A stretch of 64,000 bases of DNA from Bog-756 sp963769905 (GTDB lineage Bacteria > Actinomycetota > Acidimicrobiia > Acidimicrobiales > RAAP-2): the NCBI GenBank assembly GCA_963769905.1, contig CAVYNG010000001.1, positions 1,033,970 through 1,097,969 of the forward strand. The letters are read 5' to 3'. Of this stretch, positions 50,380 through 59,114 are shown one piece after another. Under the pieces are notes generated by a model. The model was not told where the DNA came from, searched no databases, and saw only the letters and a list, made by a program, of their open reading frames with translations. The first letter of the stretch is position 1. Each line of letters opens with the position of its first letter. Position numbers and translations under genes: made by a program.

Positions 50380-51324
50380 GTGAAGTTGGCAAAGGAGCGG
50401 CTCGAGCGAGACGACGAAGACCTGGTCCGGCTGTACCTGACCGACATCGGCCAGTACCCGCTGCTCACGAAGGACGACGAGGTCCGTCTCGCGCAGGCCA
50501 TCGAGGGCGGCCGTGAAGCCGATGCCCAGCTCGCCACCGCACCGAAGGGCCTGACGCCCGCCAAGCGCCGCGAGTTGCGACGCACCGCGTTGCAGGGAGA
50601 GGCGGCCCAGCAGACCTTCGTGCAGTCCAACCTCCGCCTGGTGGTCTCGATCGCCAAGAAGTACCAGGCGTCCGGGCTGCCCCTCCTCGACCTCATCCAG
50701 GAGGGCAACCTCGGCCTCATGCACGCGGTCGAGAAGTTCGACTGGCGCAAGGGCTTCAAGTTCTCCACCTACGCCACCTGGTGGATCCGCCAGGCCATCA
50801 CCCGTGGGATCGCGAACACCGGTCGGACCATCCGCCTCCCGGTCCACGCGGGCGACACGCTGGCCCGGGTCCAGAAGGCGCAGGCCCGCCTCGAGCTCAA
50901 GTACGGCCGCCCGGCGACCCTTGCGGAGCTCGGGGCCGAAGTCGAGATGCCCGAGGACAAGTTGGTCGAGGCACTGCGGTTCCGGGCAGAGCCGCTCTCG
51001 TTGTCGGAACCCCTTCGCGAGGACGGCGATGCCGAGCTCGGCGACGTGGTGGAGGACCGTTCCGCCGAATCGCCCTTCGAGGTCGCCGCGGTCTCACTCC
51101 TGCCAGAGGAGATCGGACGTCTCCTCTCCCCGCTCGACGAGCGGGAGCGCGAGATCCTCCGGCTCCGGTTCGGGCTCGACCGGGGCGAGCCTCGGACCCT
51201 CGAAGAGGTGGGAGAGCACTTCAACCTGACTCGCGAGCGGATCCGCCAGATCGAGGCACGGGCCATGTCGAAGCTCCGGCACCCCTCCTCGGACACCGGG
51301 GCCCGCGACCTGCTGACCGTCTGA
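50380..51324 (+). CDS. Sigma-70 family factor, group 1/2 (SigA/SigB-like)
   Basis: A 314-residue sigma factor. Region 1.2 (DLVRLYLTDIGQYPLLT), region 2 (NLRLVVSIAKKYQASGLPLLDLIQEGN through FKFSTYATWWIRQAITRGI), region 3 and region 4 (LDEREREILRLRFGLDRG, TRERIRQIEARAMSKLR) are complete. The long acidic N-terminus of a housekeeping SigA is absent, so it is probably a non-essential SigB/HrdB-like second factor. GTG 50380 opens the frame; region 1.2 begins soon after. Confidence 0.92.
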   Translation: MKLAKERLERDDEDLVRLYLTDIGQYPLLTKDDEVRLAQAIEGGREADAQLATAPKGLTPAKRRELRRTALQGEAAQQTFVQSNLRLVVSIAKKYQASGLPLLDLIQEGNLGLMHAVEKFDWRKGFKFSTYATWWIRQAITRGIANTGRTIRLPVHAGDTLARVQKAQARLELKYGRPATLAELGAEVEMPEDKLVEALRFRAEPLSLSEPLREDGDAELGDVVEDRSAESPFEVAAVSLLPEEIGRLLSPLDEREREILRLRFGLDRGEPRTLEEVGEHFNLTRERIRQIEARAMSKLRHPSSDTGARDLLTV

Positions 51325-51418
51325 ATCGACCACGTCCGCCGGACCCGCTGCACCTCTGCGGCATCCGGCAGCGGTCCAGCGGCCGGCGCGCCCAGAAGCA
51401 GCCCGGACGAGGAGCCAG

Positions 51419-51424
51419 TACCAT
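51419..51424 (+). promoter_or_regulatory. -10 box for the micropeptide gene
   Basis: TACCAT, seven bases before ATG 51432, supporting leaderless expression of the short gene. Confidence 0.4.
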
Positions 51425-51431
51425 CGGGCCC

Positions 51432-51506
51432 ATGAAGAAGCTCCTCATCCTCGCCATCGTCATCGCCCTGGGTTTCGTCGCCGCCAAGCGTCTTCGCTCC
51501 ACCTGA
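51432..51506 (+). CDS. 24-residue single-helix membrane micropeptide
   Basis: The frame reads MKKLLILAIVIALGFVAAKR then LRST. A Lys-Lys start, 16 hydrophobic residues and a basic end give a single membrane helix. It recalls actinobacterial micropeptides of the DLW-39 type, but the terminal DLW is missing. Its own promoter box and clean stop support expression. Located between the sigma factor and the convergent phosphatase gene. Confidence 0.55.
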   Translation: MKKLLILAIVIALGFVAAKRLRST

Positions 51507-51572
51507 GACCCTGAGCGACTCGAACTGAGCACCGGCGCGTCGGAGCGCCGGGAGGCGCAGGTAGCGCGTCTC

Positions 51573-52358
51573 CTACGCGTGCGCTCGGCGCGTCATCCGC
51601 CACAGCACCAACGCACCGATCGACGCGGCCGCGCCGATCCCCGCTGCCGCGGTCACCTGCACGCTCGGCACGGGAACCCGGTCGCGTAGGCGAATCGGCT
51701 TGGTGAATTGCATGACCTCCCACTCGCGTTCGCGGGCCACCTTGGCGAGCACGCGGTCTGGGTTGACGGCGACCGGGTGTCCGACGGCTTCGAGCATCGG
51801 GAGGTCCGTGTAGGAGTCGGAGTAGGCGGACGACTCCTCGAGGTCGATGCCTTCCTCGGCCGCGATCCGCCGCATCGCCTCTGCCTTGAAGGGACCGTAC
51901 GCGTAGAACTCGGTCTCACCCGCGTACCGACCCTCTTCGTCGACCACCGCCCGGGTCGCGATGCACCCGTCCACTGCCAGGTGTTCCGCGAGCGGTTCGA
52001 CGATCTCCTCGGGCGACGCCGAGACCAGGTACACCTTGTGGCCTGCCGCGCGATGCGCCTCGATCAGGTCCAGCGCCTCGGCGTAGATGATCGGCTCGAC
52101 CGTGTCCTCGAGCGCCTCGCGGACGATCTCGCGGATCTGCTCGCGGTCCCACCCTTTGGTGAGGGTCAGCATCGACTCGCGGACCCGGGCGAGCTTCTGC
52201 TCGCTCGCACCGAGGTGGAGATAGATGATCTGCGAGACCAGCGAACGGAGGATGAGCCGGCGGTTGACCAGCCCGCCCCGGTAGAAGGGCCGTCCGAACG
52301 CGGCGATCGACGCCTTGGCGATGACCGTCTTGTCGAGGTCGAAGAAGGCGGCCTGCAT
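51573..52358 (-). CDS. HAD-IB phosphatase (SerB-like) with C-terminal membrane segment
   Basis: A 261-residue HAD hydrolase. Motif I is FFDLDKTVIAK (D8, D10), motif II VYLVSASPEE, motif III/IV around GPFKAEAM and YSDSYTDLPML. The subfamily acts on phosphoserine-like or lysophosphatidate-type phosphates. Residues about 232-250 are hydrophobic (AAAGIGAAASIGALVLW), then RRAHA, so it may be membrane-anchored, suggesting a lipid phosphate. ATG 52358; the TrkA-like gene ends five bases upstream, indicating cotranscription. Confidence 0.87.
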   Translation of the reverse strand: MQAAFFDLDKTVIAKASIAAFGRPFYRGGLVNRRLILRSLVSQIIYLHLGASEQKLARVRESMLTLTKGWDREQIREIVREALEDTVEPIIYAEALDLIEAHRAAGHKVYLVSASPEEIVEPLAEHLAVDGCIATRAVVDEEGRYAGETEFYAYGPFKAEAMRRIAAEEGIDLEESSAYSDSYTDLPMLEAVGHPVAVNPDRVLAKVAREREWEVMQFTKPIRLRDRVPVPSVQVTAAAGIGAAASIGALVLWRMTRRAHA

Positions 52359-52363
52359 TCCGC

Positions 52364-53026
52364 TCAGTGCCCCACGAGCAGGTGCTGCACGACGTCCTCT
52401 GCATCGGAGGTGACGAGGGCGAGCACCTCGTCGCCCGCGCTCAGACAGGTGTCGCCGCGCGGGACGATCAACCGGTCGCCGCGCACCACGGCGACGAACG
52501 TGGCATTGCGGGGGACGCCGAGATCGGCGATGGTGACGCCGACTGCGGGCGAGTCCTCGGCCAGGGTCACCTCGACGAGATGGGCATGGCCGCCCTCGAA
52601 GCGGAGCAGGCGGACCAGGCTTCCGACCGACACCGCCTCTTCGACCAGCGCGGTGAGGAGCTGAGGCGTCGACACCGAGACGTCCACGCCCCAGCTCTCG
52701 TTGAACAGCCACTGGTTCTTCGCGTGGTTGACCCTCGCGATCACCCGGGGGACCGCGAACTCCTGCTTGGCGAGCAAGGACACCACGAGATTGTCTTCGT
52801 CGTCGCCGGTGGCGGCGACCACCACGTCGACTGTGGACATGCCGGCCGCGTCGAGCGAGGACACCTCGCAGGCGTCCGCGACCACCCAGGTCACGTCCAG
52901 GTCGTCGCGGATGCGGGCGACGAGGTCGGGATCCTGCTCGATGAGCAGCACGTCGTGACCGCCCGCGTGGAGGTCCGAGGCGATGGCGGTCCCGACACTG
53001 CCGGCTCCCGCGATGGCCACCTTCAT
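52364..53026 (-). CDS. TrkA-type potassium channel/transporter regulatory subunit (CeoC-like)
   Basis: A 220-residue protein with an N-terminal RCK/TrkA-N Rossmann domain (VAIAGAGSVGTAIASDL, LLIEQDPD, DACEVSSLDAAG) and a C-terminal TrkA-C ligand domain (RGDRLIVPRGDTCLSAGDEVLAL). Such subunits bind NAD(H), ATP/ADP or c-di-AMP and gate K+ uptake. It forms a pair with the gene at 53111 and faces the KimA-like transporter, as ceoB/ceoC do in mycobacteria. Confidence 0.88.
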   Translation of the reverse strand: MKVAIAGAGSVGTAIASDLHAGGHDVLLIEQDPDLVARIRDDLDVTWVVADACEVSSLDAAGMSTVDVVVAATGDDEDNLVVSLLAKQEFAVPRVIARVNHAKNQWLFNESWGVDVSVSTPQLLTALVEEAVSVGSLVRLLRFEGGHAHLVEVTLAEDSPAVGVTIADLGVPRNATFVAVVRGDRLIVPRGDTCLSAGDEVLALVTSDAEDVVQHLLVGH

Positions 53027-53110
53027 GCGCGCCCACCGGCGACGGCGTCGTCGGGCCTCGAGCCCTTGCCCCCGGTGCCGTCACCCCCCGCGCCGTCGAC
53101 TCCCGCCCCG

Positions 53111-53824
53111 TCACCGCCGGCGATGCCGCGCTCGAGCACCCCCGGGTCCGCTCTCTCTCGCCGATTTTGCGCCGCCGAGACGTGAGCGCAACCGATCGAG
53201 GGCACCCTGGGTGACGAGGAGGTGGAGCACGTCTCCGTCCTGGCCGACCAGGTCGGCGACGTCGAGGCGTGCCACGCCCGCTCGGACGACGGCGATGAGG
53301 GTGACCTCGCCGGGCACCGAGAGTTCGACGAGGCGCTTGCCGGCCCAGCGGTCGGGCAGGTCGCGGGTGACGAGGGAGAGTGCCCCGGTCGGATCGGACC
53401 ACTCGGCGTCGGCCTCGTCGGGGAGCAGGCGCCGGCGTACCTGGTCGATGGTCCATGCGACCGTCGCAACGGTCGGGATGCCCAATCGGAGGTAGATCTG
53501 GGCACGGCGTGGGTCGTAGATGCGCGCCACGACGTTCGGGATCTCGTAGGTCTCCCGCGCGATGCGGGCGGTGAGGATGTTCGAGTTGTCGCCGCTGGTC
53601 ACCGCGGCCAGCGCCCCGGCCTCGGTCGCGAGCGCCTTCTCCAGCGCATCGCGGTCGAAGCCCGACCCGACCACGGTCGCGCCCGCCCATTCGTCCGGCA
53701 GGCGCCGGAACGCCTTCGGGTTGCGGTCGATGATGGTGACCGAGTGCCCCTGACCGGTCAGACCGATCCCGAGGCCGGACCCGACCCGACCACAGCCCAC
53801 GATGATGATGTGCACGCGATCCAT
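53111..53824 (-). CDS. TrkA-type potassium transport regulatory subunit (CeoB-like)
   Basis: A 237-residue RCK protein: VGCGRVGSGLGIGL Rossmann loop, IIDRNPKAF acidic end of strand two, GDNSNILTARIARE, and a TrkA-C domain around VPGEVTLIAVVRAG. The last 20 residues are Arg/Ala-rich and of doubtful function. ATG 53824 is 80 bases from the divergent transporter start, so both probably share a promoter region. Heteromer with its neighbour likely. Confidence 0.88.
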   Translation of the reverse strand: MDRVHIIIVGCGRVGSGLGIGLTGQGHSVTIIDRNPKAFRRLPDEWAGATVVGSGFDRDALEKALATEAGALAAVTSGDNSNILTARIARETYEIPNVVARIYDPRRAQIYLRLGIPTVATVAWTIDQVRRRLLPDEADAEWSDPTGALSLVTRDLPDRWAGKRLVELSVPGEVTLIAVVRAGVARLDVADLVGQDGDVLHLLVTQGALDRLRSRLGGAKSARESGPGGARARHRRR

Positions 53825-53904
53825 GCAACACGCATCCCGGTCCGTTCACAACTCACCGCCCCTGGTCGTGAAGTCGCCGGTGTCACCCGTGGTTTACTGG
53901 CCGG

Positions 53905-56355
53905 GTGGATCCGCCGGTGACCGGGGCGTCAGAGTCCGACGAGGTCGGACCGGTTGACCGGGGGGGCGGGGAAGGGGTTCTTCGGCCCGCGTCGGCTCCG
54001 GGCCGCTCCCGCCTCGCCCCGGCGGTCGCGGCGGCGAGGGTCGATCTTCCCGAGACGCTTCGCTACCGCCTGAAGAACCGGCTGCTCGGACCGCCGCTCG
54101 TCAACGAGCAGCTGAGCGGCGAACGCCTGGGCCGGCCCTCGGCGCTCGGCGTCCTCTCGCCCGACTGCATCTCCTCCTCGGCCTACGGCAGCGAGCAGAT
54201 GCTCACCATCCTGGTGCCCGCGGTCGGCCTCGCGGGCTTCGTCCTCGTGGTGCCGGTGACGATCGCCATCCTCGGCGTCCTGTTCTTCGTGACCCTCTCC
54301 TACCTGGACGTGATCAAGTACTACACGAAGGCCGGCGGCTCCTACGTGGTCGCCCGCGACAACTTCGGCCCGAAGGTCGCCCAAGTCGCCGCGGTGGCCC
54401 TTCTCATCGACTACACGGTGACCGTGGCGGTGCAGACCGCGGCCGGCACCAACGCGCTCTCGAGTGCCTTCCCGCGGCTTTCCCACTACCAGCTGGAGAT
54501 CACCATCGCGGTGGTGCTCCTCCTCCTCTACGGGAACCTGCGCGGGCTCCGAGAGGCCGGGAAGATCTTCGCCTTCCCGACCTACTTCTTCGTCGTCAGT
54601 CTCGGATTGGTGATCGTGGTGGGCTACATCGAGAAGGCCTTCGGGAATCTTCACGTCCACGCGATCCCCTCCAGCCAGGACGTCGTGCCGATCGGGACCT
54701 CGGGCTCAGGGCTCCTCTACGGGGCGTCGTTCATCATCATCCTCAAGTCGTTCGCCAACGGCGGCTCCTCCCTCACCGGACTCGAGGCCATCTCCAACGG
54801 GGTGGGCGCCTTCCGCGAGCCGACCTCGATACACGCCCGCCAGACCCTGGTGGTGATGAGCTCGATCCTGGCGTTCCTCGTGCTCGGAGTCTCCCTGCTC
54901 GCTCACTGGACCCACGCGGTGCCCTTTACCAACGGCACCCCGACGGTCGTCTCGCAGGAGGTCCAGTACGTCCTCGGCAACGGCACGATCGGGCGGACCC
55001 TCTTCTACGTGGTCCAGTTCGCGACCGTCCTCATCCTCTACACAGGCGGCAATACGAGCTTCAACGGCTTCCCCTTCCTCGCCAGCTTCGTGGCGGAGGA
55101 CGAGTACCTGCCGAAGCAGCTGACCCGGAGAGGCCACCGTCTCGCGTTCTCCAACGGCATCATCGTGCTCACCATCGTGGCGATCGCGCTCCTTCTCGCC
55201 ACCCAGGCCAGAGTCTCGGCGCTCGTCGCGCTCTATGCGATCGGCGTCTTCACCGGCTTCACCATGGCCGGGGCGGGCATGGTGAAACACCATCTCGACG
55301 AGCGCGGGCGCCGTTGGCGACTCGGCGTGGCGATCAACGGCTTCTCCGCCTTCCTCTCGGCCATCGTCGTCCTCATCTTCGCCACCGTGAAGTTCACCGA
55401 GGGCGCCTGGGTGGTCGTGGTCGTCGGGCCGCTCATGTACGTGGGTTTGATCCGGTTGCACCGCCAGTACGTCGACGAGGACCGTCAGCTCGAAGAGGGG
55501 GCGTCCGAGGCCGCCGAGGCGCCGGTGCTCAACCGCCACGTCGTGATCGTCCTCGTGGACCGGCTGGACATGGCGACCGCGCGGGCACTCCAGTACGCGC
55601 GCACCCTCCATCCCGACGAGCTGCGCGCGGTGCACTTCAGTCTCGTCGACACCGACGCCGTGGAGCTCGAAGCCGAGTGGAGCCGGCTCGGGCTCACGCA
55701 ACTGCCCCTCGACATCGTGGAATGCGAGGACCGCCGGCTGACCCGTGCCGCCCTCGAGCTCGCCGCCGAAACGGTCGCCGACGGCCAGACCGAGCTGACC
55801 ATCCTCCTGCCGCGCCGTGGATTCGTGTCCGGCTGGCAGCGTGTCCTCCACGACGCCACCGCCGATCAGATCGCCGCCGCGGTCGGCCAGCTCGCCCACG
55901 TCAACGCGACGGTCGTCCCCTACCAGCTCATCGGCCGTCGCCGCCTGCTCCGGCGCCAGTTGCACCGGGCGGCGGACCGGGTCGGGCGGTCCGGGTCGCG
56001 CCCACAGCGGGCCGCGGGTCGACCCGCCTTCGATGCCTCCGGCTTCGCCCACCCGAGCCAGGGTGTGACCCCGATCGGCGAGGCGCAGTGGCGGAAGCGG
56101 GTCCGGGTGGCCGGCCGGGTCAAGTCGGTGCGGGTCCAGCCCCGGGCGGGGTCCTCCAACCTCGAGTGCGTGTTGGCCGACGACTCGGGACGCCTGCTCC
56201 TCGTCTTCCAGGGCCGGCGCCGCATCCCCGGCATCCAGCCCGGGGCGCGCCTGGTCGCGGAGGGGATGGTCGGCGACTGGGCCCACCGCCAGGCCATCCT
56301 CAACCCCGAGTACGAGCTCGTCGCGGGCCCGGAGGCCTCGGTGGAGCCGACATGA
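53905..56355 (+). CDS. KimA-like APC-family transporter with fused C-terminal OB-fold
   Basis: An 816-residue protein. Residues about 60-520 give twelve membrane helices of the APC superfamily, starting at SPDCISSSAYGSEQML, with the segment FANGGSSLTGLEAISNG. This type includes the high-affinity K+ importer KimA. Residues about 530-690 are a cytoplasmic USP-like regulatory domain (HVVIVLVDRLDMATARALQ). The final 90 residues, RVRVAGRVKSVRVQPRAGS through AILNPEYELV, read as an OB-fold. In M. tuberculosis a separate OB-fold gene (Rv2694c) neighbours ceoBC and the APC gene; here it is fused. GTG start. Confidence 0.84.
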   Translation: MDPPVTGASESDEVGPVDRGGGEGVLRPASAPGRSRLAPAVAAARVDLPETLRYRLKNRLLGPPLVNEQLSGERLGRPSALGVLSPDCISSSAYGSEQMLTILVPAVGLAGFVLVVPVTIAILGVLFFVTLSYLDVIKYYTKAGGSYVVARDNFGPKVAQVAAVALLIDYTVTVAVQTAAGTNALSSAFPRLSHYQLEITIAVVLLLLYGNLRGLREAGKIFAFPTYFFVVSLGLVIVVGYIEKAFGNLHVHAIPSSQDVVPIGTSGSGLLYGASFIIILKSFANGGSSLTGLEAISNGVGAFREPTSIHARQTLVVMSSILAFLVLGVSLLAHWTHAVPFTNGTPTVVSQEVQYVLGNGTIGRTLFYVVQFATVLILYTGGNTSFNGFPFLASFVAEDEYLPKQLTRRGHRLAFSNGIIVLTIVAIALLLATQARVSALVALYAIGVFTGFTMAGAGMVKHHLDERGRRWRLGVAINGFSAFLSAIVVLIFATVKFTEGAWVVVVVGPLMYVGLIRLHRQYVDEDRQLEEGASEAAEAPVLNRHVVIVLVDRLDMATARALQYARTLHPDELRAVHFSLVDTDAVELEAEWSRLGLTQLPLDIVECEDRRLTRAALELAAETVADGQTELTILLPRRGFVSGWQRVLHDATADQIAAAVGQLAHVNATVVPYQLIGRRRLLRRQLHRAADRVGRSGSRPQRAAGRPAFDASGFAHPSQGVTPIGEAQWRKRVRVAGRVKSVRVQPRAGSSNLECVLADDSGRLLLVFQGRRRIPGIQPGARLVAEGMVGDWAHRQAILNPEYELVAGPEASVEPT

Positions 56356-56604
56356 ACCGGCCGCTCGGATGTCCCACTGCGAGCAGGGGGACCGGACCCC
56401 TCCTTGCCCGCCCCGCCGGTTTGTCGATATCTTCTTGCCCCGCTGCCGGAACGGCGCGCCGTCGCGCACCCCGGCGTCCGGCCATCCCGGCCGTGGCTTC
56501 GCAGGGGGAAGGTGCCTCCGGGCGCTCTGCGGTCGGTCGCGGCGCGCGGAGAACCGACACCCGACCGACCGTGACCACGCATCATTCCGAAGGGAGCCCC
56601 ACCA

Positions 56605-59010
56605 ATGATCCACCTGCTCGCTGAAGGGGGGTACCAGGCGTTCTTCCTCTCCGGCAAGGAGAAGGCGTGGCTGGTATTCGCCCTCCTCGCCGCGGTGGCG
56701 TCCCTCGTGACGGGCCTCCTATTGATGCGGAACGTGCTCGCGGCCGACCAGGGCACCGCGTCGATGCGGGACATCGCGAAGGCCATCCAGGAAGGCGCGG
56801 AGGCCTTCCTCGCTCGGCAGTTCAAGACGATCCTGGTCATCATCGTCCCGCTGGCGGTCCTGATCTTCTTCACCGCCACCAAGGTCACCCACACCGTCTC
56901 CCACGTGGTGGTCACCGGCGGGGCGACGGTCGTCGTCCACCAGACGGTGACCGACCTGACCTTCGCCCAGGCGGGGATCTACCGGGTCATCTGCTTCCTC
57001 GCCGGTGCGTTGTGCTCCGGTCTGACCGGTTTCGTCGGGATGAGCCTCGCGGTGCGGGGCAACGTGCGCACCGCCGCCGCGGCGCGCAACGGGGAGATGT
57101 CCCCCGCCCTGCGGGTCGCTTTCCGGACCGGCGCGATCACCGGTCTGTTCTGCGTGGGCCTCGGGCTGCTCGGCGCCACGGTGATCGTCCTCATCTTCCA
57201 GAACACCGCCACCTCGGTGCTGGTCGGATTCGGCTTCGGCGCCTCGCTGCTCGCTCTGTTCATGCGAGTCGGCGGCGGTATATTCACCAAGGCGGCCGAC
57301 GTGGGTGCCGACCTCGTCGGCAAGATCGAAGCCGGCATCCCCGAGGACGACCCTCGCAACGCGGCCACCATCGCCGACAACGTGGGGGACAACGTCGGCG
57401 ACTGCGCCGGCATGGCGGCCGACCTCTTCGAGTCCTACGTGATCACGATCATCGCCGCGATCATCCTCGGCGTCGCTGCGTTCAACTCAATCGGCCACGG
57501 TGCCCTGGCCGCACGAACGGTCATCTTCCCGATCGTCATCCCCGCCATCGGGATCCTGGCGACCATCGTCGGCGTCTTCGTCGTCCGCGCCCGGAGCAGC
57601 GACCGCAACGCGATGGCCCCGATCAACCGCGGGGTGTGGACCGCGGCCCTCTTGACCATGGCGGGCGCCGCCGCGGTGGCGGGCGCCTACCTCCACTACT
57701 GGAAGGCGTTCTACGCGGTGCTGACCGGCGTCGTCCTCATGCTCGTCGCGAGCGCCATCACCGAGCACTTCACCTCGACCGAGCGCAATCCGGTCCGGGA
57801 GATCGCCGAGTCGGCCCGGACCGGGCCGGCGACCACCACCCTCGCCGGCATCGCCCTCGGCCTCGAGTCGTCGGTCTGGGCGATCATCGCGATCGTCGTG
57901 GCCGTCTCGGTGTCGATCGGGTTGGCGAACGGCAACATCGAGCTCTCCCTCTATCTGATCTCCCTCACCGGCATCGGCATGCTGGCGACCGCCGGCATGA
58001 TCGTTTCGGAGGACAGCTTCGGCCCGGTGTCGGACAACGCCGCCGGGGTGGCCGAGATGTCCGGCGAGTTCACCGGTGAAGCCGAGCGGGTGATGGTCAG
58101 CCTCGACGCGGTGGGCAACACCACCAAGGCGGTGACCAAGGGGGTCGCGATCGGGTCGGCGGTCATCGCCTCGGTCTCCCTCTTCGCCTCTTTCATCGAG
58201 ACGATCGGCTCCCAGCTCGGGCTCCACCAGACCGCGCTCAACAGCGGCGTGAACTGGCTCTTCAACGCGCCCGAGACCCAGATCAACGTCTCGCACCCGA
58301 CGATCTTCATCGGCGTGCTGATCGGCGGCTCGATCGCCTTCATCTTCTCGGCACTGGCGATCCGGGCGGTCGGTCGGTCGGCCGGCACCGTGGTGCAGGA
58401 GGTGCGGCGCCAGTTCCGCGAACACCCCGGGATCATGGACTACACCGAAAAGCCCGAGTACGGGAAGGTCATCTCGATCTGCACCGCTGCCGCGCAGCGG
58501 GAGCTCGCGACCCCTGCCCTGCTCGCGGTCCTGACCCCGGTCATCGTGGGCTTCGGCATCAACTACTTCGCGCTCGGGGCGTTTCTCGTGGGTGCGATCC
58601 TCACCGGCCAGCTGATGGCCAACTTCCTCTCCAATTCGGGTGGTGCCTGGGACAATGCCAAGAAGTACATCGAGGACGGCCACGAGGGGGGCAAGGGGTC
58701 CGATGCCCACAAGGCCGCGGTGATCGGCGACACCATCGGCGATCCGTTCAAGGACACCGCCGGCCCCGCCCTCAACCCCTTGATCAAGGTGATGAACCTC
58801 GTCTCGCTGCTCATCCTTCCTGCGGTCATCACCCTCCACGCCCACACCGCTGCTCGCCTCGCGATCGCGGGCGTCGCGCTCGTGGTGCTGCTGGCGTCGA
58901 TTGCGTTCTCCAAGCGCAAGACCGAGGCCATGGACTCCGAGATGCCCCAGGCCGAGGTGCAGGCGCTGGACACCGCCGCGGTCGCGGCCATGGACGTCGC
59001 GCACGATTGA
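56605..59010 (+). CDS. hppA: Membrane pyrophosphatase, K+-independent proton pump
   Basis: An 801-residue, about 16-helix pump coupling PPi hydrolysis to H+ export. Substrate motif DVGADLVGKIEAGIPEDD, then ADNVGDNVGDCAGMAADLFESY; the later KYIEDGHEGGKGSDAHKAAV and IGDTIGDPFKDTAGPALNP motifs are intact. The residue that decides cation need reads GNTTKA (K508); Lys there marks K+-independent enzymes. ATG 56605 has GAAGGGAG upstream. Next to K+ transporters and topA; a role in energising low-energy growth is inference. Confidence 0.95.
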   Translation: MIHLLAEGGYQAFFLSGKEKAWLVFALLAAVASLVTGLLLMRNVLAADQGTASMRDIAKAIQEGAEAFLARQFKTILVIIVPLAVLIFFTATKVTHTVSHVVVTGGATVVVHQTVTDLTFAQAGIYRVICFLAGALCSGLTGFVGMSLAVRGNVRTAAAARNGEMSPALRVAFRTGAITGLFCVGLGLLGATVIVLIFQNTATSVLVGFGFGASLLALFMRVGGGIFTKAADVGADLVGKIEAGIPEDDPRNAATIADNVGDNVGDCAGMAADLFESYVITIIAAIILGVAAFNSIGHGALAARTVIFPIVIPAIGILATIVGVFVVRARSSDRNAMAPINRGVWTAALLTMAGAAAVAGAYLHYWKAFYAVLTGVVLMLVASAITEHFTSTERNPVREIAESARTGPATTTLAGIALGLESSVWAIIAIVVAVSVSIGLANGNIELSLYLISLTGIGMLATAGMIVSEDSFGPVSDNAAGVAEMSGEFTGEAERVMVSLDAVGNTTKAVTKGVAIGSAVIASVSLFASFIETIGSQLGLHQTALNSGVNWLFNAPETQINVSHPTIFIGVLIGGSIAFIFSALAIRAVGRSAGTVVQEVRRQFREHPGIMDYTEKPEYGKVISICTAAAQRELATPALLAVLTPVIVGFGINYFALGAFLVGAILTGQLMANFLSNSGGAWDNAKKYIEDGHEGGKGSDAHKAAVIGDTIGDPFKDTAGPALNPLIKVMNLVSLLILPAVITLHAHTAARLAIAGVALVVLLASIAFSKRKTEAMDSEMPQAEVQALDTAAVAAMDVAHD

Positions 59011-59114
59011 ACGCCCACTCCTGAAACCGCAGGTCAGCGGCGCACCCGGGCGCCGGCAACCGCCGTACCCGGCTTGACAACGCCGCGACCGACCGTTCAC
59101 CCTGGGCCACAGCC

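Noticed and set aside
59074..59102. Consensus TTGACA before topA as a full promoter
   Set aside because: No acceptable -10 lies 16-18 bases downstream, so only the -35 match is noted.
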